64,000 nucleotides of DNA from Pseudomonadota bacterium (GTDB taxonomy: Bacteria; Pseudomonadota; Gammaproteobacteria; Steroidobacterales; MnTg04), in assembly GCA_022572885.1 (NCBI GenBank), contig JACZVC010000007.1:40340-104339 (forward strand), read 5' to 3'. The notes under the pieces are model-generated. The model saw only the letters and a program-made list of their open reading frames with translations. It was not told where the DNA came from and did not search any database. Below are positions 1 to 8,786 of this stretch, piece by piece. Position 1 is the stretch's first letter, and each line of letters begins with the position of its first letter. The position numbers and the translations under genes were made by a program.

Positions 1-1797
1 GCGCATCAAGTTGTCTTCGAGCGACAGGTAGAAACGGCTGGATCCGGGATCCCCCTGGCGTCCGCTGCGACCGCGCAGCTGGTTATCGATACGCCGTGAT
101 TCGTGGCGCTCGGTACCGATAATCCGCAGACCCCCGGCATCGATAACGGTCCGATGTCTTGCTTGCCAATTCTCGGTGTGCAGGTTCTTCTGCGGCTCTT
201 CGATCTCGCCCAGCGCCTGCAATTCACCCGCCAGGTTACCGCCCAGCACGATATCGGTACCGCGCCCGGCCATGTTGGTAGCGATCGTAACCTGGCCCGG
301 CCGGCCGGCCTGGATGATCATTACTGCCTCGCGAGTGTGATGCTTGGCATTCAGGACCTGGTGATCGATATTTGTCTTTTTCAGAATACTCGATAAATAT
401 TCAGACGTTTCTATAGACGTAGTGCCAACCAGCACCGGCTGCGAACGTTTCTGACAATCCTGTATATCCTCGATAATCGCCTTGAATTTATCGTCGCGGG
501 TCAGAAAAACCAGGTCCGGCTCGTCGTCACGGATCATCTCCATATGGGTCGGAATAACCACGACTTCCAGCCCGTAAATCTGTTGAAACTCAAATGCTTC
601 CGTATCGGCCGTTCCGGTCATGCCGGCCAGTTTGTCGTACATCCTGAAATAGTTCTGGAAAGTGATTGAGGCAACAGTCTGATTCTCCTCCTTGATCGCC
701 ACGCCCTCCTTTGCCTCGACGGCCTGATGGAGCCCGTCCGACCAGCGGCGCCCCGGCATGGTCCTGCCGGTAAATTCGTCGACGATGACGATCTCGCCCT
801 GGTTGACGATGTAGTCCACATCTCTCTGGAACAAAGTGTGTGCACGCAAAGCGGCGGTCAGATGGTGCATCAGGCGAATATTGGCGACGTCATAAAGGCT
901 GTCGCCTTCCTTGATCAGGCCGGCCTGGGCCAGCAATTTCTCCACTTTCTGGTGACCCGCCTCGGTCAGGTGAGCCTGCTTGCTTTTCTCGTCGACACTG
1001 TAATCGCCCGGCGCTTCGATCTCGGGCGACGATTGCTCCCCCGGCACCATTTCCTGGCGTTCCAATTTCGGGACCAGCGCATTGATGCGCTGGTACAGGT
1101 CGCTGCTTCCTTCCGCGGGACCGGAAATGATCAGCGGCGTACGGGCTTCGTCGATGAGAATCGAGTCGACCTCGTCGACGATCGCAAAGCTCTGGTCGCG
1201 TTGTGCCTTGTCGGCCAGCCGGAATGCCAGGTTGTCCCGCAAATAGTCGAAGCCAAATTCGTTGTTGGTGCCATAAATAACATCACAGGCGTAAACCGCG
1301 ATTTTGTCGTCGGGATTCATCCCGCTTTTGATCACCCCGACCGTCAGACCCAGAAATTCGTAAATCGGCCTCATCCAGTCCGCGTCACGCTGTGCCAGGT
1401 ATTCGTTAACGGTGACGATCTGGACGCTGTCGCCGCCGAGCGCGTTCAGGTAAGCGGGCAAGGTAGCGACGAGGGTCTTGCCTTCTCCGGTGCGCATTTC
1501 CGCAATTTTGCCTTCATGCAAAACCAGGCCCCCGATCAACTGCACATCGAAATGACGCAGGCCCAGGGTCCTGACCGACGCTTCACGAACAACGGCAAAG
1601 GCTTCCGGGAGCACCTCCTCCAGTGTTTTTCCGCTGGTTACCGCGGCCTTCAGCTGGTCGGTCCTGGCCCGCAGTTCGCTGTCACTCAGGGCCTGAAGAT
1701 CCGCTTCATACGTCCCGGCTTTGGCTACGTCTTTTGAATAGTGCCTGAGCAGGCGCTGGTTGCGGCTGCCAAAGATTCGGGTAACGAAATTCTCCAT
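1..1797 (-). CDS. secA: SecA preprotein translocase ATPase, N-terminal 599 residues
   Basis: Motor ATPase that drives unfolded preproteins through SecYEG at the inner membrane. The frame opens with ATG at 1797 (start [10 protein letters not shown]) after a GAGGA ribosome site and runs without a stop to base 1, so the last third (about 300 residues of a usual 900) lies outside the window. Walker A MRTGEGKT is at residues 101-108, after the conserved RHFDVQL. The Walker B/DEAD region reads [15 protein letters not shown] at about residue 207. It is the last visible gene of the dcw-lpxC block and follows the M23 peptidase by 164 bases. The identification is secure. Confidence 0.97.
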   Translation of the reverse strand, partial: MENFVTRIFGSRNQRLLRHYSKDVAKAGTYEADLQALSDSELRARTDQLKAAVTSGKTLEEVLPEAFAVVREASVRTLGLRHFDVQLIGGLVLHEGKIAEMRTGEGKTLVATLPAYLNALGGDSVQIVTVNEYLAQRDADWMRPIYEFLGLTVGVIKSGMNPDDKIAVYACDVIYGTNNEFGFDYLRDNLAFRLADKAQRDQSFAIVDEVDSILIDEARTPLIISGPAEGSSDLYQRINALVPKLERQEMVPGEQSSPEIEAPGDYSVDEKSKQAHLTEAGHQKVEKLLAQAGLIKEGDSLYDVANIRLMHHLTAALRAHTLFQRDVDYIVNQGEIVIVDEFTGRTMPGRRWSDGLHQAVEAKEGVAIKEENQTVASITFQNYFRMYDKLAGMTGTADTEAFEFQQIYGLEVVVIPTHMEMIRDDEPDLVFLTRDDKFKAIIEDIQDCQKRSQPVLVGTTSIETSEYLSSILKKTNIDHQVLNAKHHTREAVMIIQAGRPGQVTIATNMAGRGTDIVLGGNLAGELQALGEIEEPQKNLHTENWQARHRTVIDAGGLRIIGTERHESRRIDNQLRGRSGRQGDPGSSRFYLSLEDNLMR

Positions 1798-1961
1798 CAA
1801 TGTTCCTCGTGGCACGCCCGGGTCAAACTGGTGGCAAAAGACCCCGTTTCAAGACCTGTACGCAGCCAAGCGACCCACAGGCGCGGGGGCAAAGGGCAGT
1901 ATTTTACGGATAAGCCGAGACTTTAGGTAGCTTGTTGTGGAGGTTTTTCAGGCCTGGAGAA

Positions 1962-2885
1962 TCAACGCGTGCCGCGAATGTATTCCAGCGGGTCGACCTT
2001 TCTCCCGCCACGCATCACTTCGAAATGAAGGTTTGGTCCGGTTGCCCGCCCGGTTCGGCCCATCAGCGATACGACCTGACCCTTGCTGACTTGATCGCCG
2101 ACCGCGACCAGGTTTTTGGAGTTGTGGGCGTAGCGTGTGGAAAATCCGTTGCCGTGATTGATTTCCACCATCTCGCCATAGCCGAAGCGATCGCCGGACC
2201 AGGTGACCACCCCGGCGGCGACGGCGATTACCTCCGCGCCTTCCTTGCCGGCGAAATCCACCCCTTTGTGCCTGGTAGCCTTGCCGGTAAACGGGTCGGT
2301 GCGCATTCCATAATAGGATGAAATCCAGCCTGCGGTAACCGGCCGGCCCTCGGGATGAACTTCGTCGCTGAGGGTGCGGTTAAGCATCAAGTCTTCGAGT
2401 ATGTCGAGTTGCCGGTGGCGATCCTGGATCTGCATGGCCAGCGTATCCAGCAAGAACTCCATATCCGGCATTGCGACTGATCGGCCCGGCGCCTCCGGTT
2501 CGGGGCCGCCCAGGGCCGGCGAGGAGTCGAAATCGAACTCGCCGTCGTCCAGATCCGCCATTTGCGTCAGACGCCTGCCCAGGGCCTCCAACCGAATCAC
2601 CTGGGCGTTCATCTGTGCCAGTTTTACGGAAAGAGCGTCGATCTTCTCCCGGCTCACCTTGCGGGTTTCTTCGAGCAATTGTTCTTGCGTATCCAGTTCG
2701 GCCCGCCAGGCCGCGAGTTGCTCCTCAGGACCACCGGCGCTGATCAGACCGCTGACCCGGCCCAGGGAAAAGGCCGCGGCAAGGACCAAGCCAAGGCCCA
2801 GGACCACTAGCAGCAAATTGACCGGATGCTGCAGATTGACCTGCCGCGCCACGCCGTGGCGACGAGTGACCAATATCAGGTTCAT
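1962..2885 (-). CDS. Membrane-anchored M23 (LytM) family peptidase, riboswitch-linked
   Basis: A 307-residue envelope protein with a short cytoplasmic N-terminus, one membrane segment at about 23-43, a likely coiled coil at 55-110 and a LytM domain at about 185-305. LytM enzymes cut peptidoglycan cross-links, or activate amidases when catalytically dead. The zinc motif H206-x3-D210 (RHKGVD) and H254 (YAHNS) are present. The usual HxH is N285-L-H287 (GPNLHFEV), so the first, catalytic His is replaced by Asn while the zinc-binding His remains. It could therefore be a weak enzyme or a regulatory LytM factor. It starts at the first ATG downstream of a GEMM-type aptamer, with only a weak GGGG ribosome site. 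An M23 gene beside secA is familiar in gammaproteobacteria. Confidence 0.9.
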   Translation of the reverse strand: MNLILVTRRHGVARQVNLQHPVNLLLVVLGLGLVLAAAFSLGRVSGLISAGGPEEQLAAWRAELDTQEQLLEETRKVSREKIDALSVKLAQMNAQVIRLEALGRRLTQMADLDDGEFDFDSSPALGGPEPEAPGRSVAMPDMEFLLDTLAMQIQDRHRQLDILEDLMLNRTLSDEVHPEGRPVTAGWISSYYGMRTDPFTGKATRHKGVDFAGKEGAEVIAVAAGVVTWSGDRFGYGEMVEINHGNGFSTRYAHNSKNLVAVGDQVSKGQVVSLMGRTGRATGPNLHFEVMRGGRKVDPLEYIRGTR

Positions 2886-2890
2886 GCCGC

Positions 2891-2924
2891 GCCCCGCTGT
2901 TTCAGATTCGATTGCAAGGCGGGC
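2891..2924 (-). promoter_or_regulatory. Possible ribosome-site sequestering hairpin of the M23 leader
   Basis: On the minus strand GCCCGC (2924-2919) can pair with GCGGGGC (2897-2891), with one bulged G. This would bury the only G-rich Shine-Dalgarno candidate just before the ATG at 2885. It lies in the roughly 115-base stretch between the aptamer and the gene, so it is a candidate translational expression platform. No U-tract that would mark an intrinsic terminator is seen here. Inferred from pairing only. Confidence 0.35.
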
Positions 2925-3000
2925 ATAGCCTGGCGAACAGGCATCGACCCCCGGCAGGAAACCGGCGGTACAAATCTGTAATGTTCAACTATCCTCACAC

Positions 3001-3084
3001 TGGCAACCCCGCTATCCTAGGTATTCCCGTAGATCGGTGGTTTTGCGTCCCCGTCTTTCGGTGGGTTTGCTCTTTTCAGTTCCA
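3001..3084 (-). promoter_or_regulatory. GEMM-I cyclic dinucleotide riboswitch (c-di-GMP-I / cGAMP type), A20 variant
   Basis: The minus-strand leader of the M23 gene carries the diagnostic GEMM-I blocks in order and spacing: AGAGCAAACC, a hairpin capped by the GAAA loop (CGAAAG), GGGGACGCAAAACC, a second hairpin, then TAGCGGGGTTGCC. P1 closes as TGGAAC (3084-3079) with GTTGCCA (3007-3001), with one bulged G. These blocks match the Vibrio Vc2 aptamer (GGGCAAACC, CGAAAG, GGGACGCAAAGCC, TAGCGGGGTT), compared from memory. The base aligned with Vc2 G20 is A here. That change is characteristic of the GEMM-Ib subset that binds 3',3'-cGAMP, although some A20 members still bind c-di-GMP. The class assignment is strong; the ligand is open. 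Confidence 0.85.
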
Positions 3085-3086
3085 CC

Positions 3087-3115
3087 AATATGCCGAGAAA
3101 ATTTAAGTAAAACAA
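3087..3115 (-). promoter_or_regulatory. Candidate sigma70 promoter for the riboswitch-M23 transcript
   Basis: On the minus strand TTGTTT (3115-3110) is followed after 17 bases by CATATT (3092-3087). Transcription would begin at about 3080, exactly at the 5' strand of aptamer helix P1, which supports the assignment. It lies back to back with the dciA start at 3151. Confidence 0.5.
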
Positions 3116-3150
3116 GCGATTAACCCAAATTTTGTGACCTGGTCCTCATT

Positions 3151-3483
3151 ATGAAAAAACCCTCGTTCCGATCGCTGGACAAAGTCCTGCGAGACAATAG
3201 CAGCGGGCTCTCCCGGGTAATCCACCAAGCCAGCCTAATGGCTGCCTTGCGCGAATCGGTCGCAGAACTGCTGCCGCAGGACCACCGCGCACATTTACAC
3301 GGCGTCTCGCTGCAAGAAGATCAGAGCCTGACCTTGCTAACTGAATCTGCGGCCTGGGCCAGTCGTTTTCGTTATCTCGAGTCTACCGTTCGCCAGGGCT
3401 TGAAAACGAAAACCGGTCTGGCGATCGGTAGAATCATCATTAAAGTGCGGCCCCCAGCAAATAATTCTCTTCCTGGCTCCTAG
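3151..3483 (+). CDS. dciA: DciA-type DUF721 protein (replicative helicase operator)
   Basis: A 110-residue protein of the DUF721 family. DciA is the ancestral loader of DnaB helicase in bacteria without the phage-derived DnaC or DnaI. The N-terminal half has the family pattern: LDKVLR, a helical block, [15 protein letters not shown], then [13 protein letters not shown]. Its place between lpxC and secA, on the opposite strand, is the usual DUF721 location in Pseudomonas-like genomes. It converges with lpxC, the two reading frames overlapping by 4 bases. The family call is confident; the DciA function is taken from family knowledge. Confidence 0.85.
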   Translation: MKKPSFRSLDKVLRDNSSGLSRVIHQASLMAALRESVAELLPQDHRAHLHGVSLQEDQSLTLLTESAAWASRFRYLESTVRQGLKTKTGLAIGRIIIKVRPPANNSLPGS

Positions 3484-4400
3484 ATTGCCATCACCGGCGT
3501 TGCATAGGAAATCGGCGATTCCGCGGCATCCTCAAAAGTCACTTCCTCCCATGCTTCCTGATCGGCAATTAACGCTCTGAGTAATGCATTGTTTAGTGCG
3601 TGCCCTGACTTGTACCCGCTGAACTCGCCAATCAGGCTATGGCCAAGAAGATAAAGATCGCCGATTACGTCAAGAATTTTATGCTTGACGAACTCATCCT
3701 CGCAACGCAGACCGTCTTCGTTCAGCACCCTGAAATCGTCCAGCACGATGGCATTGCTCATGCTGCCGCCCAAAGTTAGTTTCCTGGCACGTAAAGCTTC
3801 AATATCGCGCATAAAACCAAATGTTCTGGCGCGGCTTACTTCCTTGAGGAAGGAAGAGGTAGAAAAATCGATTGTCGATTCCTGCACATGGCTCTTGAAA
3901 ACCGGATGGTCGAACTCGATCCGGAATTTGACCTTGAATCCTTCAAACGGAACGATCTGCGCCCATTTATCGTCCTCTACCACGCGCACCGGGCGCTTGA
4001 TACGAATGAGCTTTTTCGCGCTTTTTTGTTCCTGGATGCCTGCCGATTGAATCAGAAACACAAATGGCCCGGCGCTGCCATCCATGATCGGTACTTCGGG
4101 TGCGCTGACGTCGACGATCGCATTGTCGATGCCCAGGCCCGCAAACGCTGACAACAGGTGCTCCACGGTCGCGACGCGGGTATCTCCACTGACCAGGGTA
4201 GTACCCAGCATCGTATCGCCGACATATTCAGCCCGGGCGGGAATATTGACAACCGGATCCAGATCGACCCGCCGAAACACCACACCAGTGTTTTCCGCAG
4301 CCGGGCGCAGCGTCATAAAGACTTTCTTGCCGGTGTGCAGACCCACACCGGTGGCCCGGATCGAATTTTTGAGCGTTCTTTGCCGCAATGAACTTACCAA
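3480..4400 (-). CDS. lpxC: UDP-3-O-acyl-N-acetylglucosamine deacetylase
   Basis: Catalyses the committed zinc-dependent deacetylation of lipid A synthesis. The zinc ligands are H81 (VEHLLSA), H240 and D244 (KHKILD); the catalytic residues are E80 and H267 (SGHALNN). At 306 residues it has normal length. The frame has no ATG at its 5' end: an in-frame TGA lies just upstream, leaving TTG at 4400 behind a GAAAG ribosome site, or TTG four codons later, which aligns with the E. coli start. It follows ftsZ by 214 bases, as in E. coli. Confidence 0.97.
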   Translation of the reverse strand: MVSSLRQRTLKNSIRATGVGLHTGKKVFMTLRPAAENTGVVFRRVDLDPVVNIPARAEYVGDTMLGTTLVSGDTRVATVEHLLSAFAGLGIDNAIVDVSAPEVPIMDGSAGPFVFLIQSAGIQEQKSAKKLIRIKRPVRVVEDDKWAQIVPFEGFKVKFRIEFDHPVFKSHVQESTIDFSTSSFLKEVSRARTFGFMRDIEALRARKLTLGGSMSNAIVLDDFRVLNEDGLRCEDEFVKHKILDVIGDLYLLGHSLIGEFSGYKSGHALNNALLRALIADQEAWEEVTFEDAAESPISYATPVMAI

Positions 4401-4574
4401 ATAAATCTTTCAAATCAGTCGTTTGGGCGAAAAAAAATGGCCAGGACACGCACCCGCACCGACCCGTTGATATCCGTGCCGGTCCATCAACTCGTCCGCC
4501 AAACCCAGCTGAATAATCCTGCCATATGTTCCAGACCGCGGAAAATACCACAGTCGCGAAAATCGCGCCATCAA

Positions 4575-4600
4575 CTGGCGGCGGCGGCTCACGCCGCCAG
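4575..4600. other. GC-rich hairpin in the ftsZ-lpxC gap
   Basis: CTGGCGGC at 4575-4582 pairs perfectly with GCCGCCAG at 4593-4600, 15 bases past the ftsZ stop on the minus strand. No U-tract follows, so it looks more like a 3' end stabiliser or attenuator than an intrinsic terminator. Nothing else stands out in 4401-4614. Confidence 0.35.
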
Positions 4601-4614
4601 CGACGCCGGCGCTG

Positions 4615-5754
4615 CTAATCCGCCTGTCGGCGCAGGAACGCGGGTATATCCAGTACTTCTTCGCTGGGCATCGCCCGGCTGCCGGATTCATACATTTTGT
4701 TGCGCCGGGCCGCAGTCGGTGTCTCCAGGTACGAGTAATTGGGATCGCCGTTCGCGGCTTTCTTGACGACCTCCATTTGCGGCCGCGCTGCCTGGGCGGT
4801 TTCTCCCAACCCGGTCGCAACGACCGTCACCCGGATACTGTCCTTCATTTTCGGATCAATCACCGTGCCAATCACGACCGTCGCATTTTCCGAGGCATAT
4901 TCCTTCACCGTATTGCCGACTTCCTGAAATTCGCCGATTGACAGGTTTTCGCCCGCGGTGACGTTGACCAGAATACCGTTTGCACCGGCAAGGTTGACAT
5001 CCTCAAGCAACGGGCTGGATGCGGCAGCCTCGGCCGCTTCCCTGGCGCGGTCAGGGCCCGAGGCCGTTCCCGAACCCATCATCGCCATACCCATTTCAGA
5101 CATCACTGTTCTGACATCCGCGAAATCGACGTTGATCAGGCCGGGTCGCGTGATCAGTTCGGCGATTCCCTGGACCGCTCCTTGCAAGACATCGTTGGCT
5201 GCTCTGAATGCATCCAGCAAAGTGGTTTCACTGCCAAGTACAGACAGCAATTTTTCGTTGGGAATCGTGATCAGCGAATCGACATAGCGGCTGAGTTCGG
5301 TGATACCCTGATCAGCAACCGCGCGCCGCTTCACGCCTTCCATTTCGAATGGCCTGGTCACCACGGCGACGGTCAGAATCCCCATCTCCTTGGCGGTTTG
5401 CGCGACCACGGGCGCAGCACCGGTACCGGTTCCGCCACCCATGCCGGCGGTGATAAAAAGCATGTCACTGCCTTCGATCACTTCCTGAATACGGTCACGG
5501 TCCTCCATCGCGGCCTGCCGGCCGACTTCAGGATTGGCGCCCGCTCCAAGCCCCTTGGTGATGTTGCAACCAATCTGCAACGATGTTTTCACCCTTGAAT
5601 GTTTCAACGCCTGTGCATCGGTATTGGCACAAATAAAGTCCACGCCGTCGATTCCCGCCGCGACCATGTGCATGACCGCATTGCCACCCCCGCCACCGAC
5701 TCCGATGACCTTGATAACCGCGGTTTGGCTGTACGAATCCATTAACTCAAACAT
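4615..5754 (-). CDS. ftsZ: Cell division GTPase FtsZ
   Basis: Tubulin homologue that assembles the Z-ring. The open frame extends further upstream, but ATG at 5754 (MFELMDSYSQ) follows a strong AAGGAGGGGAG site and matches the E. coli start, giving 379 residues. The GTP tubulin signature GGGTGTG is at about 106-112. The T7 synergy loop NVDFADVRTVM is intact. The C-terminal peptide LDIPAFLRRQAD, which binds FtsA and ZipA, is complete. It follows ftsA by 43 bases. Confidence 0.98.
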   Translation of the reverse strand: MFELMDSYSQTAVIKVIGVGGGGGNAVMHMVAAGIDGVDFICANTDAQALKHSRVKTSLQIGCNITKGLGAGANPEVGRQAAMEDRDRIQEVIEGSDMLFITAGMGGGTGTGAAPVVAQTAKEMGILTVAVVTRPFEMEGVKRRAVADQGITELSRYVDSLITIPNEKLLSVLGSETTLLDAFRAANDVLQGAVQGIAELITRPGLINVDFADVRTVMSEMGMAMMGSGTASGPDRAREAAEAAASSPLLEDVNLAGANGILVNVTAGENLSIGEFQEVGNTVKEYASENATVVIGTVIDPKMKDSIRVTVVATGLGETAQAARPQMEVVKKAANGDPNYSYLETPTAARRNKMYESGSRAMPSEEVLDIPAFLRRQAD

Positions 5755-5797
5755 CACTCCCCTCCTTAGCATCAGCACTTAACACAACAAATACCCT

Positions 5798-7033
5798 TTA
5801 GAAATTTCCGTGAAACCATGTTTTCATACGCTCCCAGACATCCCTGAGATCGCCACCGAGTGGCGTAGAAGCCGCCTTGTCGGCCAGCGCCTCCTGTCCG
5901 TAGAGCAGCAGGCCCACGCCGGTTGCGTAAATCGGGTTACGAACCACATCGGATAATCCTTGAACGAATTGCGGAACGCCTAGGCGCACCGGCATGTGAA
6001 AAACTTCTTCGGCAAGTTCGATCGCACCTTCCATTTTCGCGCTGCCACCGGTCAGGACAATGCCGCCGGCAACCAGCTCCTCGAAACCGCTGCGTCGCAG
6101 TTCGTCCTGGACCAGCATGAATAATTCCTCGTAGCGCGGCTCGACGACTTCGGCCAGCGTCTGCCGCGCCAGTCTCCTCGGTGGCCGGTCGCCCACGCTG
6201 GGAACTTCGATCGTTTCGTCCGGGTTGGCCAGTTGCGACAAGGCACAGGCGTAGCGGATCTTGAGCTCCTCCGCATACTGGGTGGGCGTGCGCAGGGAGA
6301 TCGCTATATCGTTCGTCGCCTGGTCTCCCGCAATTGGGATCACCGCCGTATGGCGAATGGCGCCGCCGCTGAAAACCGCAATATCGGTGGTGCCGCCGCC
6401 GATATCCACGAGGCAGGCGCCCAGCTCTTTTTCGTCCTGGGTCAGTACCGCGTAACTCGATGCCAGCTGCTCGAGAACCACGTCCTCGACCTGTAGTCCG
6501 CAGCGCTGCACGCACTTGATGATATTTTGCGCCGCGCTGACGGCGCCGGTCACCATGTGAACCTTGGCCTCAAGCCTGACCCCGGACATGCCTATCGGTT
6601 CGCGTATGCCTTCCTGGTGATCGATGATGAATTCTTGCGGCAAAACGTGAATCGTTCTCTGGTCCGCCGGTATCGCGACGGCCTGCGCAGCTTCAATCAC
6701 GCGCTCGACATCGCCGCGGGTCACTTCCTTGTCGCGTATCGCGACGATGCCGTGGGAATTCAGACTGCGGATATGGCTACCGGCGATTCCCGCATGGACG
6801 GTGTGGATTTCGCAGCCGGCCATCAGCTCGGCCTCTTCCACCGCACGCTGAATCGACTGGACTGTGGACTCGATGTTCACGACCACACCCTTCTTCAGTC
6901 CGCGGGACGGGTGACTGCCAAGACCAATAACCTCAACCCCGCCTTCGTCGGTAATTTCACCGACTATCGCGACCACCTTTGAGGTGCCGATATCCAGCGC
7001 CACAATCAGATTTCTGTCACCTTTTCTCGACAT
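5798..7033 (-). CDS. ftsA: Cell division protein FtsA
   Basis: Actin-like ATPase that tethers FtsZ to the membrane and recruits later division proteins. The 411 residues have the actin-fold phosphate-1 motif ALDIGTSKVVAIVGE near the N-terminus, the phosphate-2 motif VDIGGGTTDIAVF and the adenosine motif GIVLTGGSAKMEG. The C-terminus ends in a basic amphipathic stretch (WERMKTWFHGNF), as expected for the membrane-targeting helix. It starts 9 bases after ftsQ. Confidence 0.97.
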   Translation of the reverse strand: MSRKGDRNLIVALDIGTSKVVAIVGEITDEGGVEVIGLGSHPSRGLKKGVVVNIESTVQSIQRAVEEAELMAGCEIHTVHAGIAGSHIRSLNSHGIVAIRDKEVTRGDVERVIEAAQAVAIPADQRTIHVLPQEFIIDHQEGIREPIGMSGVRLEAKVHMVTGAVSAAQNIIKCVQRCGLQVEDVVLEQLASSYAVLTQDEKELGACLVDIGGGTTDIAVFSGGAIRHTAVIPIAGDQATNDIAISLRTPTQYAEELKIRYACALSQLANPDETIEVPSVGDRPPRRLARQTLAEVVEPRYEELFMLVQDELRRSGFEELVAGGIVLTGGSAKMEGAIELAEEVFHMPVRLGVPQFVQGLSDVVRNPIYATGVGLLLYGQEALADKAASTPLGGDLRDVWERMKTWFHGNF

Positions 7034-7042
7034 TCTTTTTCC

Positions 7043-7828
7043 TTAGCCGCTGTGTGCGGTTAACCGGGCGGCAACTGCCGCCTCATCCTGTTTCCGCCAG
7101 CCGATAGCGAACCCGTTGCTATAGCGCATATCGACGTATTCAACCCTTCCCGGATCCGCGCCAACAATCTCCAGCACCAGGTCGCCGTAGCGCCTGATCC
7201 GCTGGTCGACGCGATGCCGCCCCAACCTGATGACTACACCACTGCTGAGCGTCATGTCCCATGCGCCGCGCGGATCGCGCACCAGTCCCACGACATCCAG
7301 TCCATGCGGCAATAAATATGAACGCGCCGCCAGAAAAACTTTGACGACTTCAGCTTCCGTTCCTGGCGGTCCGGCCAGCAAGGGCAAGCCAGCCGGCACA
7401 TGACGGCTGTCAGCTATAAACAACTCGCCGCGAACATTGAGCAGGCCCGATGCACCCCAGCGAGCCGCCGGGCGTTGCTCGATCAGCGTAATGTGCAAAC
7501 CGTTCGGCCATTGCCGGCTGATGCGAACCTGGTCCACCCACGGCAATCGCCTTATGGTCGTCGACAATCTATCGAGATCCAGCGATATGAAGCCGCCATG
7601 CAGGTTGGCGAGAACCTCGGCCTCGATCTGGCTGGCATTGACCCTTGCGAACGGGCCATCCACCTGGATGGTTGCGACCGGCCGGTCCAGCAGCAAGAAC
7701 ACGAAGATCACCGAGGCAGTGATAGCCAGCAAGGTCCCGCCAGCCAGCGCAAACCGCCTGATCGCAACCCAGTCGAACAGCGGTTCCTGCTGCGGGCGTT
7801 TGCGATTGCGTCTGTTAAGCATGGCCAC
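7043..7828 (-). CDS. ftsQ: Cell division protein FtsQ
   Basis: Bitopic division protein that links FtsB/FtsL to the Z-ring. It has a basic cytoplasmic N-terminus, one membrane helix at about 28-48, a POTRA domain starting ATIQVDGPFARVNASQIEAEV, and the beta domain containing LPWVDQVRISRQWPNGLHITLIEQ. At 261 residues it has normal length. Its start overlaps the end of ddl by 14 bases; MAML offers a second ATG two codons in. Confidence 0.95.
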   Translation of the reverse strand: MAMLNRRNRKRPQQEPLFDWVAIRRFALAGGTLLAITASVIFVFLLLDRPVATIQVDGPFARVNASQIEAEVLANLHGGFISLDLDRLSTTIRRLPWVDQVRISRQWPNGLHITLIEQRPAARWGASGLLNVRGELFIADSRHVPAGLPLLAGPPGTEAEVVKVFLAARSYLLPHGLDVVGLVRDPRGAWDMTLSSGVVIRLGRHRVDQRIRRYGDLVLEIVGADPGRVEYVDMRYSNGFAIGWRKQDEAAVAARLTAHSG

Positions 7829-8786
7829 CCCCTGCCGGCTGGCGGGCGATGAAGCTGGTTTCGAGTATGCGCCAGCACAACTCGGGAAAATCGATCCCCT
7901 GCCGCTGTGCCGCCATTGGCACGAGACTGTGGCTGGTCATGCCCGGCACGGTGTTGATTTCCAGGATCTGCGGCTCGCCCCGATCATCGAGTACGAAATC
8001 GACACGCCCCCATCCTTCGCCGCCGATATCGGCAAAGACCTGCAAGGACATCTTGCGGAAACGAAGCTCCTGCTCAGCGGACAGGCCTGCCGGGCAGTGA
8101 TACCGGGTACTGTCGCTGAAGTACTTGGCCTGGTAATCGTAATAACTGCGGGGTGTTTCAATGCGAATGATCGGCAGGGCTTCGCCTTGCAATATGCCGG
8201 TCGTGTACTCGCCGCCATCCAGCCAAAGCTCCGCGATGACGCAATCGTCATGCCGGCAAGCCAACTCGTATGCCGCCTCGAGATCCGCGGCATCGGTGAC
8301 TTTGGCCATCCCCAGGCTGGAGCCTTCGCAGGCCGGTTTGATTGCCAGCGGCAAACCGAGTTCGTCTGCCAGGCCAGCCAGATCGGCCACGCCCGCCAAC
8401 ACCCGAAACGGTGGCGTCGGCAGGCCGCAACCGATCATCAGCAGCTTGCTGCGGTATTTGTCCATCCCCAGCGCCGATCCTTGTATGCCGCTTCCGGTAT
8501 ACGGCAGACCCATGAGCTGCAGCGCGCCCTGCAGACTGCCGTCTTCACCGCCGCGCCCGTGCAACGCGATCCAGGCCCGATCAAAACGGCCGTTCGCCAG
8601 CACCTCGAGCAAATCGACGCCGGCATCGATACCGTGAGCGTCCACGCCTTTCTCCTGCAACGCCGCGAGCACGGGCTTGCCGGTCAACAAGGAAATTTCC
8701 CGCTCGGGCGAGAGTCCGCCATAGACCACGGCGACGCGGCCAAAGGCGTCTGCATCGCTAATCCTGGTACGCGATTCAGTCTGCAA
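7815..8786 (-). CDS. ddl: D-alanine--D-alanine ligase
   Basis: ATP-grasp ligase that makes the D-Ala-D-Ala dipeptide for MurF. Visible motifs are VAVVYGGLSPEREISL at the N-terminus, HGRGGEDGSLQG, and the C-terminal ILEINTVPGMTSHSLVP. The open frame extends to 8864, but that would overlap murB by almost 90 bases. TTG at 8786, behind GGGAGAG, gives 323 residues and an overlap of only 11, so I take TTG as the start. No ATG lies between that TTG and the conserved core. The gene order murB-ddl-ftsQ supports the call. Confidence 0.93.
   Translation of the reverse strand: MQTESRTRISDADAFGRVAVVYGGLSPEREISLLTGKPVLAALQEKGVDAHGIDAGVDLLEVLANGRFDRAWIALHGRGGEDGSLQGALQLMGLPYTGSGIQGSALGMDKYRSKLLMIGCGLPTPPFRVLAGVADLAGLADELGLPLAIKPACEGSSLGMAKVTDAADLEAAYELACRHDDCVIAELWLDGGEYTTGILQGEALPIIRIETPRSYYDYQAKYFSDSTRYHCPAGLSAEQELRFRKMSLQVFADIGGEGWGRVDFVLDDRGEPQILEINTVPGMTSHSLVPMAAQRQGIDFPELCWRILETSFIARQPAGGGHA

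Noticed and set aside
727..1737. Long plus-strand frame of 336 codons across secA
   Set aside because: The minus strand encodes SecA with all expected motifs here; the plus frame is its antisense shadow in GC-rich sequence.
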